This document shows positions 1 through 11,337 of a stretch of 64,000 bases of DNA, piece after piece; position 1 is the first letter of the stretch, and each line of letters opens with the position of its first letter. The stretch covers positions 88,426,616-88,490,615 of the forward strand of contig CM071924.1 in the NCBI GenBank assembly GCA_016081115.2, in the 5' to 3' direction. The notes under the pieces were generated by a model. It saw nothing but the letters and a program-made list of their open reading frames with translations. It searched no databases and had not been told where the DNA came from. Both the position numbers and the translations under genes were made by a program. This DNA is from Rehmannia glutinosa (lineage: Eukaryota > Streptophyta > Magnoliopsida > Lamiales > Orobanchaceae).

Positions 1-2762
1 ATAAGTCAAGAGTTTTTGGGGAAGTAAAATACTTTAATTAAATCTCCAAGTCATAGGGTCCAGGGCTATTTTAGTAAAAGAGAAAATAATTTGAGTTAGG
101 TCCTTTATAAAAGAAAAATTGCAATTTAGCCCCGTTTTGTAAAAATCAATACTTTTGGGGTTAAAATTGAATAAATAAATATCCCGACCTTGAAAAATTA
201 TGAGGTCAGTTCCTAAATTCTCTAAATTGTTCAGAGATTCAGGTATCTAAAGTTTTGAGGTCGAGTTTTCATAAAATTCTCACATTGGCCCCAAATTTGT
301 AAAAATTGCCAATTCGGACCTTAAGTTTAAAATAATCGGAACTCACAAACCGGAAGGGCTTTTAATGTGATTTCAGTTGGAAAATGTCACTAAGGTTAGT
401 AGGATATTGGGACAAAAGCAGTTTTTAAAAGAAATATGTGTAGGTCCTTTAACTTTTGAAAATATCATTTTTGTCCCATTTTGAAATAATTGCCTTTAAG
501 GCTTTTAGGGGTCCAATTATTATGAAATTTGAACCTTGGGTCCAAAATATAATTAAGTTATAGTTAAGTTAGTATTCCCAGGTGCATGGGCTGCATAAGT
601 CCTGGAAATTTCATTTGGGTCCTCAAGTTTAGTATTTTACACATTAGTCCCTCAATTTTAGAAAAATTATTTTCCAAGCCCTAACCACTTGGGATTTTGG
701 AACACCTTTAAAATATGTCATTCCCAGTACCTTAAGAGTAAAAATTTCGAATTTTAAAGTTTAGGTCTGGTGCAGTTTCAAAATTTGCAAAGTAGCTCTT
801 AAACTTTCAAAATTTTACAATCTAGTCCTTGGGCTTTTAAAGGTTGATTTTATTTATCTTAAAACTCTTAAAACTTTATTAAAATGTCCAAAAGTCATTT
901 TTGAACCTGAGTACAGTCCCAAATTTCGAAATTTGCAGAGGGGTCCTTTAACTTTTATTTTCTTGCAATTTAGTCCACCAACTTTCCATTTTTGCATTTT
1001 TAAGTCCAAAATTGAAATTTAATCAATTATGCTCGACTTGTCCAGGTTATAAGTCATCCAAAACATAGATTTTAAAGTTCATACACATGCATGTCCAATA
1101 CATACAAGAATTCATCAATTAAAACATTAAATTGTACATGCATGCACCTAAAATTCAATAATTAATAATTTTGAGCAACTCTTGAGAATTTTCATGACTT
1201 GATTCATAAAATTGACATGCAATACATAGATTATATATATATATCAAGGCTCATGATCAAATTTTCTACATGCATTTAATCAAAACACCTAAAAGTTGGA
1301 AAATATTTTTCCACCCACCTTAAAATTGGAAATTGTGAAATAAAAGGATAATTTCACAATTTTTGGATGAGGCTTCTTAGGTCAGACCCTAAGTCAAGAA
1401 ATATCAAAAATTTGAAGTTAGAAAAATGAGAGAAAAATTAAGGATAAAAAGAAGGAAATAAGGAAAGGAGAATGACTACACTTTACCTTGTGTAGTAGGT
1501 GTTTGGAGACTAGGTGAAGCTTGAAAATTGGAAATTTTGGCTCAACTCCAAAATCACCTAAGGTCAGCCCCTATTTCTCAAAAATGAAAAAGGGGTGTTA
1601 AAATTTAAAAAAAATAGAAAGAGTAGGAAAGAAGGGGTCTAGTACTCAATTCTTACCTTGTAGTCTAATTTTCTCTACTATTTCTTCTTCAAGCTTGAGG
1701 TCCTTCTTCAAAAATGTTGTCAAGCTCTAATCTTCAAGTTCTTCTAAATGTACCTCCAAACCAAATTCAAACTTAAGTTAAGAAGGTGGAAGAGATGAAC
1801 AATGTGATATCCAAAAATAGATTGAAGATAAAATTTCTTACCTTGGTATAGTTTGGTTCGATTTTTGTGAAGAATAGGGAGGAAAATCTTGAAAATTTCT
1901 AAATATGGAAGAAGAAAGTGAGAGGAAGAATAGAGAGAAGTTGGGAGTTTTTAGAGAGAAGGAGGAGGATTTGTGCTTGAGAGTAAATGTGTTAGTGAAA
2001 AATGATATGAATTTTTTTTTGTGTAATAGGCCATATGGCCGTCCACACCAAGGAGAGAGGGAGAGAAAATTTTGCTCAAATTGTGTCTTGCAATTTGCCT
2101 CATGCATGGGAGACAAAGTGCAAGTCAAAGTATGGGCTTGAATGGTGTTGGGGAATATTGAGAAGAATGTTGGTAAAGTGGGAATAAGTTGGGAAAAATA
2201 GTAATAAAGAATTGGTGTATAAGATGATGTGTATAATGTTTGAATTAATGATATAATTATACACAAGATGACTAATATATGGTGTAGGTGTACAAGAGTT
2301 GGATGATATTTTTACTCCAAAAATATCCATGTTGGCCGTCCACTTCAAGGGCATTATGGTAATTTCATATATTTTTTTTTGTCCCAAATTTGATGATAAT
2401 AGATGAAATATATCAATCTCCAAAATAATTAGTGATTTCCTTGATCACTTGTAAGTCTCATGATCACTTAATGTAAATCAAATTCTTAATTCTATAAGGT
2501 AAAAGTCTCTAAAATAAATAGTCTCTTAAAATTCTGTGACTAATAATTACAAAAATAGTAATAATGATCAATCAAGTGATCATAAATGAGGAATAGAGTT
2601 AATAAAGATCATGATCACAAGTAATTAAATAAAATGAACTAAAATACAAAATGTCTATATTATTAATAATTACCCGTCAAAATGATGCGGTAAAATAGTC
2701 GATCAAAAATATAAACGACAATAAGGATCAATTAATAGCTCGGAAAAAATCGGGGGTTCACA
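1..2762 (-). mobile_element. Ty3/Gypsy-type LTR, partial, open at the left edge
   Basis: The plus-strand right end reads ggggttcaca, so on the minus strand the sequence begins TGTGAACCCC, a typical LTR start. Positions 1-1900 consist of loosely repeated phrases of the kind found in long plant Gypsy LTRs and are similar to 50455-52300, for example around 180-300 and 50520-50700. No coding domain is visible; the short ORFs near 1838-2423 are chance openings. The rest of the element must lie outside the window to the left. The assignment to Gypsy rests on LTR style and not on a polymerase gene. Confidence 0.55.
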
Positions 2763-3109
2763 ATATATATGCGTATGTATATGGATCCAATGGTTTTTTA
2801 GAACGATTTAATCGGTCGAACCAGTGATCCATTGACCCAATTATTAATGCAGTCCGGGTTTAAAAATATTATCTAAAATGACGCAGACCCGTCCCGTCCT
2901 AGAATGGGGCAGGGCGAGCCCCGACCCAAATTAAATTAACTTTAATAGGAAAAAGGAAAAAAAAAAGAGAAAAATATTTATTTTTAATATATTTATGAAA
3001 TATTCTTTACAAAAGTTGTTATTTTCAATTTATAAATGCTAGATATAATATTAAAGATAAAAATGATATTATAATATATATTATATATGAAAAATATATT
3101 AATTGTTAC
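2763..3109. repeat. Dispersed repeat, inverted copy of 19690-20032
   Basis: About 345 bp match 19690-20032 in reverse complement with only scattered differences, including the run ggatccaatggttttttaga and the GC-rich block around 2880-2930. It begins exactly where the LTR to its left ends. It is a member of a dispersed family, without visible coding capacity. Confidence 0.75.
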
Positions 3110-3115
3110 ACCTAT

Positions 3116-3720
3116 TTAGATCGGAACTCTATTTAGAGGTTTTAGATGGATCATGTCAGGTTTCCAGCCTATATTTTATCAAAGATCTCATTTCAAGTAT
3201 ATATATCCATATACAAATTGGATTTTTAGACTGAAAATAAAAATAGTCCATTACGACCATATCAGGCCCAACATGCTTCCGTAAAATTAATAAATCCCTT
3301 AAAATTCATTCATTCTTTGACCGAAACAGCACCTGGTGAGATGACTTGCAACACCACCAGTCGGAAAATCACTGCCCTTAGACCGTTCGAACAGTTCACA
3401 CTGTTCAACTTCAACCAACAGGGAAGATGATCTACAAGTTATCCGACTCCTTCAGCAACTGCTCAACACAGCCTTGGTTCGTTTCCTACTCCAAGCGTAT
3501 AAGATAATCTTTAAACGGGATAAATTAATATAACATTATGAACATATGTTGAAGCAGAAAGCCTCTTTTTATTAAGAACTTATAGAAATATTTATTACAT
3601 TAGTAATCTCCTTTTGGGAGGAGAATACGTATTTAGCCTCTCATATATGAGGATTGCACTCGTAAATACATAAAACTTTAAAACTAAAACACTCAAAATA
3701 TTACAAATTTTCTCTTAGTA
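3116..3720 (-). other. Viral leader region and junction, no gene seen
   Basis: This is sequence downstream of the viral promoter on the minus strand, AT-rich towards its far end. No ORF with a recognisable domain and no initiator-tRNA primer site is visible. It is probably the remnant of the viral RNA leader followed by the host junction. Confidence 0.35.
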
Positions 3721-3856
3721 TTTATTATAAGAAGACTAAGGGAAATGTTCGATGTCCTCAACTTCCTTCAACTCTCGATTTTTATAGACTTGAATCCGAA
3801 CTTGAAAGGCGGACTCCAAATCTCATTGATATATACGACGTCCTTACGTCATATCC
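3721..3856 (-). promoter_or_regulatory. Pararetroviral 35S-type promoter with poly(A) signal
   Basis: On the minus strand two TGACG/GACGTC-type motifs (an as-1-like element, 3831-3856) stand about 50 bp upstream of a TATA box (TATAAAAA, 3786-3779). AATAAA follows at 3726-3721. A promoter immediately followed by a poly(A) signal is the arrangement that gives caulimovirids their terminally redundant RNA. It lies downstream of the transactivator-like region, as in Cavemovirus and Solendovirus. Whether it is still active is unknown. Confidence 0.6.
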
Positions 3857-3859
3857 TGC

Positions 3860-4911
3860 ATTATTGCCTCACCAGCTGTTTTTCTTTTTCTTTCCACGTG
3901 ACTCAGCCTATGTGATGTTTGTCGGGGAATCTTTTAAAAATTTGGTTTACGTGGTCCCTGAGGATAACGCGTTTTGTGAGCTGGGCCCTTGTCTTTTCCA
4001 GCTGCATGTTCTTGTCGGTCGGGTTTGGGTCGAAATCCTTTCCCAAACTCGGTTTTTTTCTGTTCGGGGCATGCTTGACAGATCTGATCGATCCAACGGC
4101 CAACATGCGCCATGTTACAGAATTTCCGGTAAGTTTCTTTGCTCGTCGGAATCTTGTTCTCCCAGAGAATTCTTCTCTTTGTCTCGAAAAGTTCTTCTGC
4201 AAATCCTGCTGTTGATCCTGTCATTGAATTCAGTAGGAAAGATCAATTTGCTGAATTCTAGAAAAACTTGAATCGATATTTGACTTTGTCCATTTCTGTT
4301 AGACAAACCCAAAGACCCCATGCTCATCGTGTAGAAGCTTCGTCTTTGGAAATTACTCCTACTAATAATGGTACTTCTTCCGGTGAAACTGCCTTAATGT
4401 GTTTTAAAGCATTTCCATCCGGTCTTCTTAGCTTGATGAAATGAAAAGCTTCATTAAAGTCTTTCTTCGCTGGTTCGGGAGCTGTATTGATAAAATATAG
4501 TTTCAAAATATCTCCTCTGGCTAAATGTGTATTGGCCTAAGCCTCGTAAACTGTTTCCCCAATCCATTTCGGTAATTTTGAAATTTCTGGGAATCCGGAT
4601 GACACAGTATATATTGAAGCTAAAGCTCCAAAAGTATACCATTCTTGAACTTCATTTGGATGACTTCCTGGTTTCATCCAAACTCTGGGATACTTGCCTG
4701 AGATATCAACCAGTGTTTTTTCTAGGTTAATACCTCTTCTTGTAACCAATTTCTCCCATTGTCGTTGATATACCTGCATTGGAGAAATCTTAATCTCGTC
4801 AGTTTGAACCTTAGATTTGCATGTCTGTGGCTTAAGATTCAACTCTTCCTCTTTTACCCCGAGGTCTTTGGGTTGACTTGAAGTCTCGGGTTGTGACAGG
4901 AGCTTCAACAT
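3860..4911 (-). pseudogene. Pararetrovirus inclusion body/transactivator-like ORF, broken
   Basis: Two minus-strand openings (4911-4537 and 4506-4324) and weaker ones down to 3860 lie directly after the RNase H region and before the viral promoter. That is where Cavemovirus and Solendovirus carry the translational transactivator. The first opening has a globular, charged composition with an aromatic-rich stretch around residues 75-105. The assignment is mainly positional, because I do not see an unambiguous family motif. Frames change at least once near 4530 and again near 4320. Confidence 0.4.
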
Positions 4912-5269
4912 TCGCTATTCGATTTGTACACCCTCGGGATGCATCACCGCAACACTTGTGATTATGGTACTCGAATCCATAACCTCGGGTTAGAGCCCCA
5001 TTCTCTATTTGCCCCTTTTTGCATCGTAGGAGATGCGGCCTGGAGGAAAGGCCCTTGCAGCGCTAAGAACAATTGTCCTTGAGCGAACTGGCATGCTCGT
5101 ATTTGACTAGAAACAGATTTTTGGTCAGCCTGTTGAAGTCATCCAGCAGCTTCTGTATTGAGACATAACGTCCCAAAATCTCGTTCTAGACTCTCCAGGT
5201 TTTCCCTGAGATGTCTTACTCGTTTAAGGACACAAAAGAATGCTTCCTTCCATTTCGTGTCAAAAAATC

Positions 5270-5744
5270 TGCAAGAACATTTTCATGAGATTTTATAATG
5301 ACAATATCATAATCATAATATTGACATTCAGCTTGACATCTAAGTAATCTAGCCTTTTCTGGTTTTGATTCAATTTTGTTTTTCAGAAAATCCTTGACAC
5401 TTGAATTATCAATTTTTAAAGTAAACTTTTTAGCTAGTAATAATAAAGGCCATTTTTTAAAGCCTTTCTAACTGCAAAGAATTCTTTCTCGTTTATACAT
5501 GCCATCGATTCGCTTCACTGTCTATAAAAAGACCGCTACAATATATGCATGGCACTTCCCCATTTGGTGTGGTTTTTGTAAGAATTGTTGCCCACCAATA
5601 CTCACTGGCATCTGTATATAGAACCAGTTCATCTTCATCTTGTGGAATTGCAAGCTTTGGAAGCTTCTTACAAACTTCTTTAAGCTGTGTTATTCCTTTT
5701 TGATGTTTATCTTCCCATTTGAATATAGCATCTTTTTTGAGCAA
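5270..5744 (-). pseudogene. Pararetroviral RNase H domain, broken
   Basis: Minus-strand opening 5744-5493 carries the RNase H start, with a LYTDAS-type first catalytic aspartate near residue 44. Downstream, near 5490, the expected NEKEFFAV stretch is readable but followed by stops. It continues directly from the RT domain. The domain cleaves the RNA strand of RNA/DNA hybrids during virus replication. The tail to 5270 is stop-rich. Confidence 0.75.
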
Positions 5745-5748
5745 TGGG

Positions 5749-6620
5749 CTAAAGACCTTCCTGTAGATTGTTTATGAACATTCCAGCAAAATTGACAACT
5801 CCAAGAAAACTCTGAAGCTGCTTCTTGTCTTTCAGTATATCTGGAAATCCGTGTATCTTTTCTACAATGTGACTTTGTAGGATAATTCCATATTCATTGA
5901 TTTCAATTCCAAGGAATTCAATCTGCCTTGTAGCAATCACTGCCTTGTTTTTTGAAAGCACTAATCCTTCCTTGTGACAAACATCTGAAAATATTTCCAT
6001 GTGTTTGAGATGCTCCTTCATGTTCTTTGATGCAATAAGGATGTCATCAATATATACAAACATGAAACTAAAATAATCTTTGAATAGATTATCCATCTTC
6101 CTTTGATATATCCGGGGGTACGTTAGCCAATCCCATAGGCATCATGTTCCAAATATCATGTCCTTGTGGTGTGGAGAAAGCTATGAACTTCTTACTTTTT
6201 TCCTCCATCTTAACGGTAAAATCCGGACTTGCAATCAAACTTTGAGAATATCTTGGCACCTTTGATATAGTTAACGGATGTTCTCTCGCTTGGGATATAG
6301 TATCCGTCGAACTCCAAAATGTTATTAATCCCTTTGTAATTAATAACAAGTCTTGGTTTTCTCTTTTAATTTCTCCAATCGACGAATTCTTTGTATAGAG
6401 AAACTCTGGTGAAATTAACTTAAGGTCAAGATTTTTCTTAAGTATCTTCTCGCATATCCTCACGATCCTCCCGATTCATAAGGGTTGGTTTGAATCTCAC
6501 GAACTCGTACTCTTTTCTGGTTTAACTTTTAATTAAGGAAGCTTTGAGCTCGTTCTTATCCCACCATGCCAAAGGATTTTCATTATAATTCTTTTGGATC
6601 TTCTTCGATATCCTCGAGTG
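5749..6620 (-). pseudogene. Pararetroviral reverse transcriptase, frameshifted
   Basis: Opening 6096-5749 contains the catalytic YIDD box (codons at 6055-6044), followed by the LGIEI and LQSFLGVVNF motifs of the palm and thumb. Opening 6463-6089 has the upstream TPQGH and MPMGL motifs. The two overlap in different frames near 6090, and at least one more frame change lies near 6350. This is the best-preserved part of the relic and fixes its family as Caulimoviridae rather than an LTR element. Confidence 0.85.
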
Positions 6621-6810
6621 ATATATGTTCTTCTATGGTGATGTCACTGTGGATTCTCCATTAAGCTCATCATCAATTCGGCAATAGCCTCGGAGATACT
6701 CGTTCTTCTCCTTGTGCTTTGAATGAATACAAGTTATTATCCCATATTTTCTTATCCTTTCGGATCGAACCGAATTTTCTAAAGGATAATAATGGTTCAC
6801 CAAATTTCCT

Positions 6811-7453
6811 TCAATCTGCCATTTTTGGCTTTCGAAGTTTGGCTTCATCAACACGCTTGCTGCGAAAATTAATCGCCATTTTTCTATAAAATGCTTCCCG
6901 CAGTCTCTGGACAATAATCTTATGATCACATAATGTTGTGAAAATAAGTCTTCTTGTCTCATTCTCCTGTGTGAATCGCTTAAGTGTTTGTAGGAAATTG
7001 TTTCCTAGCAAAACATCTCGCTCTTCCTCGTATCATGGAAATAGATTGGTGGCGTCTTCACTTTGTACCACGGGTACCGCCGCCCCGCCTCCAATCATGA
7101 TTTTTGCTTGTTTAATTCCTCTATTAAGAATAAGAATTCTTTTTGAGAAATCTCTTCCGCAATAGCCGATAAATCTTCTCCAATTTCTTTAGGAAAAACA
7201 CCGACTTTGGTACATATTTTGGCACTGAAACAATATAGGCGGCAAAATACTCTACCTTGTATTGAGAATATAACATACCGATAGGAATGTATATTGAGAA
7301 TGGGCTAGTTTTCATCCGATTCGTATCTTTTATCGCCCACGTGAACTCCATTCCTTCTTGTAATCTTTCCCAAGGTTTATGATCCTCAAGAAATTCAATC
7401 CCCAATATTAATTGCTCCGGGATTTTCCCTACTACTCTGTGATAGATAGTCAC
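6811..7453 (-). pseudogene. Pararetroviral aspartic protease region, broken
   Basis: Minus-strand openings 7453-7124 and 7011-6811 sit between the movement-protein region and the RT. An LGNNFL motif near the start of the second opening resembles the C-terminal part of caulimovirid proteases. The catalytic D[ST]G triad is not visible, so it is lost or hidden by a frameshift. A stop breaks the frame near 7030. Boundaries are approximate. Confidence 0.5.
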
Positions 7454-7562
7454 TCAATTTCACCTATCTTCGGGCTTCCTTGATACCTTCCAACAATCGG
7501 TTGTTGGAGATAATATAGAACATCACAAGGAAAAATATTATCCTTTTGAGTGATGTTGAATA

Positions 7563-8491
7563 TTATTTCCACTTTCTCCATCCTTCTAGGCATTTCAAAT
7601 TTCTCTCTTTTTGTGTATTGAAAATATTTGGGATGTCTTTCATCTTTCGGGTCTCTTTTCTTCCCAACGGCTCATCGCTTATCATTCTGTCTTGTTGGAA
7701 AGACATCCTTCGCTCAACTCTAAGACTTGACTTTTGTTGAAGACTCGGTTGATCTTGAATTTGCATGCCGATCTCCTTTATAGTCGGAGACTCAATGATT
7801 TCTGGTAGAACCACCCTGGCAAAGTCCTCAAAGATTCTTGGGACTTCAATAAATTCCTTTCTCAAGAATACCTCAGAATGATGTGTATTTGAGAGAGCAT
7901 AGGAAATCTTGTATGTGATCGAGTAAGGCCTATTCCTTCTTTCATCAAATCGACTCTTTTGAAATCTTGATGAAGGGTTAGGACTCTGTTGAAATCTCGA
8001 TCTCCTAAATTGTATGCAATTATAGGATAGACATTAAATACCAATTTTCCTCCATACAAATTTCCTATAACTGCTCTAAGGCATGAATCCTTGAGGTTTG
8101 AAATTCGCTTGTCAAAGATAGCAAGATTGAGTGGCGAATATGTTCCTTCTTTGAATGTTTCTTTAATAATGACTCTTATGGCTTTGATGTGAATCCATGA
8201 GAGTGTATTTGCAACTTCTCTTTTAACTCTGCTTTTGATCTCCTGGATCTCTCTCTAAGGGGCCAACTGCATCTCGATCAGGTTACCAGTAAACTCCATT
8301 GGAATGGCAAATTCTCCGGTTGTTACCCTGTGGATAATTTGGTATTTTCTATTACGAAACCCAATCTTATCCAATGCCTTTTCCATCACTCCAATTGTAA
8401 AACCATCATAAATTTGAAGCTTAGAATCTTCCTTCATAATTCTCATAAGAGTTTTATGAGAAACCGTAGTGTGAGAGAGGAATCCCAACAT
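7563..8491 (-). pseudogene. Pararetroviral movement protein, broken
   Basis: Minus-strand openings 8491-8255 and 8059-7862, with readable sequence between them, resemble the 30K-superfamily movement protein of caulimovirids. An NLAIFD stretch near 8130 is followed by a conserved hydrophobic core and an LHQDFKRVDLM stretch near 7960. Such proteins form tubules through plasmodesmata. The domain lies after the zinc knuckle, the order known for Cavemovirus and Solendovirus. Stops separate the pieces. Confidence 0.6.
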
Positions 8492-8525
8492 ATCCTCCCT
8501 GAACGTCTGCTAAAGAATTTCATCT

Positions 8526-9126
8526 TCACTCTGATTCTGAACTGGATTCACTTCCATCATCAGAATAGATCTCTTCTTCATAGATGCTTTCATCTGAGGG
8601 TATATCCTCAAATTGATACACCTGTATTAGATCTTGATAGTAGACAACTTCTTCAATTTCGTGTGTTTCTTCGCCTCGATACGATTCTCGTTTAAGTTGT
8701 CTGGACAATGTTGTTGAGATATGTCCTCTTGCTCCGCATGTCCAACAATTACAATCTTTGAAACTTTCATTAGCTCTGGTATGAGCTCGTCGAAAGTTCT
8801 TCTCCTGGGGTTCTATTTGGTACTTGCTTGATTTGAACGTGATGATGAGGCTCTACTCCGCTTGGTCTTTGGCTTTTGCCCCGATTTGTAGCCGGGCTTT
8901 TTGTTTTGACTAGAACCTTTTAGGTCTCCATAAAGACCTACTTCTTTTGTTGTTGTTTCCCCAGCGGTATGGATGACTTCTCTCTTTCTTCTTCTTATGT
9001 CGCCGTGGTTGACCTTCCACAATGTTGGGATATATTCTCTCCTTCTTCTTCTTATCGCTTTGCCCTAGGTTTATATTTATTATATCTATGTAATTAACAG
9101 TTGGCGAGGAGAATTTCTTCGAGAAT
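8526..9126 (-). pseudogene. Pararetroviral capsid C-terminal part with zinc knuckle, broken
   Basis: The minus-strand reading from 9126 to 8813 is lysine- and arginine-rich, the RNA-binding region of caulimovirid coat proteins. It leads to a CCHC zinc-knuckle start (Cys-x2-Cys-x4-His, 8748-8720). The fourth ligand is out of frame: the codon expected to be Cys reads Leu, consistent with a one-base indel. An acidic, serine-rich tail follows to 8526. The N-terminal capsid region is absent. Confidence 0.65.
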
Positions 9127-9480
9127 ATGGATCTGGACAATTGTCCAAGATGTTTACCATACAGTACATATCGTCAAATATTGACGATGTATGCACAAGA
9201 ACACCAAGACAAGGTGGCATATTGGAATGACCAATATGTTGAAAATGAACGCGCAGGAGCTGATAGGGAAACCTTGAGACACTGCGAAAGACAAGCGGCA
9301 TATTATCTGAGTTTTCTTACAGTAAACCAGATATTATATGTCGATCTGATGAATCATCAGGAAGAAGTCCGTGAAAATGCCCATCAGAATATCATTTTCG
9401 AGGATCGCAAGACCTTGAGGAGTGAATGTAGAAAATGCAATAAAATTTATCACTTAGGTTATAAAGTGCAACAACTTTAA
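9127..9480 (+). CDS. Unrecognised 117-aa ORF opposite the pararetrovirus end
   Basis: This is an uninterrupted ATG-to-stop ORF on the strand opposite the viral relic, starting where the viral capsid sequence stops. Composition is balanced and hydrophilic, with a CPRC pair near the N-terminus, a helical Asp/Glu/Gln-rich middle and a CRKC pair near residues 103-106. The last dozen codons run into a repeat that starts near 9440. I do not recognise a family. It could be an exon of a lost host gene, an inverted viral fragment, or chance. No promoter is evident. Confidence 0.35.
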   Translation: MDLDNCPRCLPYSTYRQILTMYAQEHQDKVAYWNDQYVENERAGADRETLRHCERQAAYYLSFLTVNQILYVDLMNHQEEVRENAHQNIIFEDRKTLRSECRKCNKIYHLGYKVQQL

Positions 9481-10615
9481 AGTTTAGAGGGTAAACTGCA
9501 AACCAACTTTCATGAAACCAGGGGTAAATTTGGAATTTTAAGCAAAGTGCAAAATTTTGTAAAGTTGAGGTTGCAAACTATAACGTTTCAAAGTTCGGAT
9601 GGCAAAGTGTAAAAACCTGAATAGTTTGGGGTGTTAACTGTCTTTATCCCTATTATTTCTGTATAAGCTGCTTATTCGTGATATTGTCTACTTGTGTAGC
9701 GGTATTTATTTGGTATATCTTGCCATTAACATTAGACTTGTCAATTCTGCATTCATTTGCAAACACGAAAGCGTTTTGATTACTAAGTAATTAGCTCAAA
9801 GAATTTCTTTCAAGTTTTCATTAATAACTCTTGCATTCTCATTCCCCTACCCACTGAACTTGTTTAGCTCACCCCATATTTTCCTAAAAAATTTCAGAGA
9901 TCAATGAATTTGAGCCCGGACACCAAATCAAGAATTACTTGAGAATCGAGATCGTGTCATGTCATTACTCTAATTTTTCCCTAAATATTTTGAAATATAA
10001 TAGTAATAGTTTTGGTTTCTATTTGTTTTGATGTATTATTTCCCATTATAAAGTTTTTTGTAAATTTAAGTTTTTGTAGATTCAGACTCCCGCTGTAATA
10101 TTTGTAGTATACTTAGTTTATGTGATTGGGTTTACTCTGTAACTTTTTTTTTGTAGACTTAGATCTTGTAGTATTATAAGATAATTATTGTATTTTTGGA
10201 CAATTACGTTTGTAGAGCTTAAGTTAGTAAATATTCAGGGTCTATTATTCGATAATCGAGATCTTTGTAATTATTTTGGTCTATTGAATTTGGGGGTTAC
10301 AATTACAATTTAATTGCCAATATTTGTGCCAATTCTATATTGTGAAGGTTTTTTTCTTTTTGCTTTTTTGTTTTTCAATATTATGATGATGGTTTAATCT
10401 ATTATACGTCTTATAGAAAAATGATTTATTTTAATAAATTAGTATTTTATTAGCTATACCTCAAGAAGACAAGCACTTTAGTTAGACCGTTTAATAGATC
10501 TTTTCCGTCAGACGGACCCAATCCAACCCAATATATTTTGTAATTTCATGCATCGGTGATATTTTTGTAAAATTCTTGAGCGGCGTCATAGGATCTCCAG
10601 ATCGGTGACATTTTT
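9440..10615. other. AT-rich intergenic DNA, no gene seen
   Basis: Positions 9440-9640 contain short phrases of the type 'aaagtgcaa.. gggtaaactgcaa', typical of small non-autonomous Mutator-like elements or LTR filler. The remainder is AT-rich without an ORF above about 60 codons or a recognisable domain. Confidence 0.4.
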
Positions 10616-10619
10616 TGTA

Positions 10620-11095
10620 ATATTAGGGGCCGTTAAAAGTATTAATAGTACATCTGAAAGTATTAGCAGTACCTATGAAAAGTATTCATAGTATATCTGA
10701 AAGTATTAGTAATCCCCTATAACAATATTTTTAGTAGCCCTGATGAAAAGTATTATTTTTTTCCTCAAAATTATTGATAATCCACCCAAAATGTAATAAT
10801 TGCCCTCTGAAAATTACATATTAGACAACCCTCAAAAGTATTAGTTTTTCCCATAAATAATATTAGAAATCCCTCAAAAAATATTAGTAATCTCCCTGAA
10901 CAGTTTTTTTGGGTCCTCATGAAAAGTACTGATTTTTTCCAGCAAAATTATTAGTATTCCCCCTAAAACATATTAATAGTCTTATTGAAAGGTATTAGAT
11001 TTCCGATTAAAAGTATTTTAGTATTTCTCCTGAATTATATTAGTAGTCCTCCCAAAAAGTATTAATAACCCTCCTAAAAAATATTAGTTGTGATG
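10620..11095. repeat. Decayed tandem array, unit like AAAAGTATTAGTAGTCCCC
   Basis: About 20 imperfect copies of a 22-30-bp phrase, roughly aaaagtattagtagtccccctg, follow one another with variable spacing. The period is too irregular for a young satellite and there are no CRISPR-like constant repeats. No coding capacity. Confidence 0.7.
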
Positions 11096-11337
11096 TAGTT
11101 ATTGTGTTGTTAGTGGTTGTGCGAGTCATGATGGATTGACCGTATTCGTTAGATACTCTGACAGGAGACTTACCCCTCAAGAATTACTCAAAGTTGAAGT
11201 GGATCAAATTTAATTTGAACCGCCTATTAATTATAGCATAATATATTTTTGAAGCTTAATTTAAACCTCACATTTGGATTTTGCAATTGATAAAAATTCA
11301 CACATGTTATTTATTTCAAAATAAAAACTATAGTAAA
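11096..11337. other. Intergenic DNA, nothing recognised
   Basis: Single-copy-looking AT-rich DNA between the decayed array and repeat copy A. Confidence 0.3.

Larger units (their letters stand above)
3115..9126 (-). mobile_element. Endogenous pararetrovirus relic (Caulimoviridae)
   Basis: On the minus strand, from 9126 downwards, the order is basic capsid region and zinc knuckle, movement protein, aspartic protease, reverse transcriptase, RNase H, a possible transactivator and a 35S-like promoter. A capsid-then-movement-protein order followed by a downstream transactivator and promoter fits Cavemovirus/Solendovirus better than Petuvirus or Badnavirus. No integrase, LTRs or tRNA primer site are visible. 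Many stops and frameshifts break every gene, and the capsid N-terminal part is missing, so this is a non-functional fossil. The exact ends are uncertain; the left end is set where viral leader sequence fades near 3115. Confidence 0.8.

Noticed and set aside
10620..11095. Possible CRISPR-like array
   Set aside because: Repeats are irregular and diverged, spacers are not constant in length, and the genome is a plant nuclear one.
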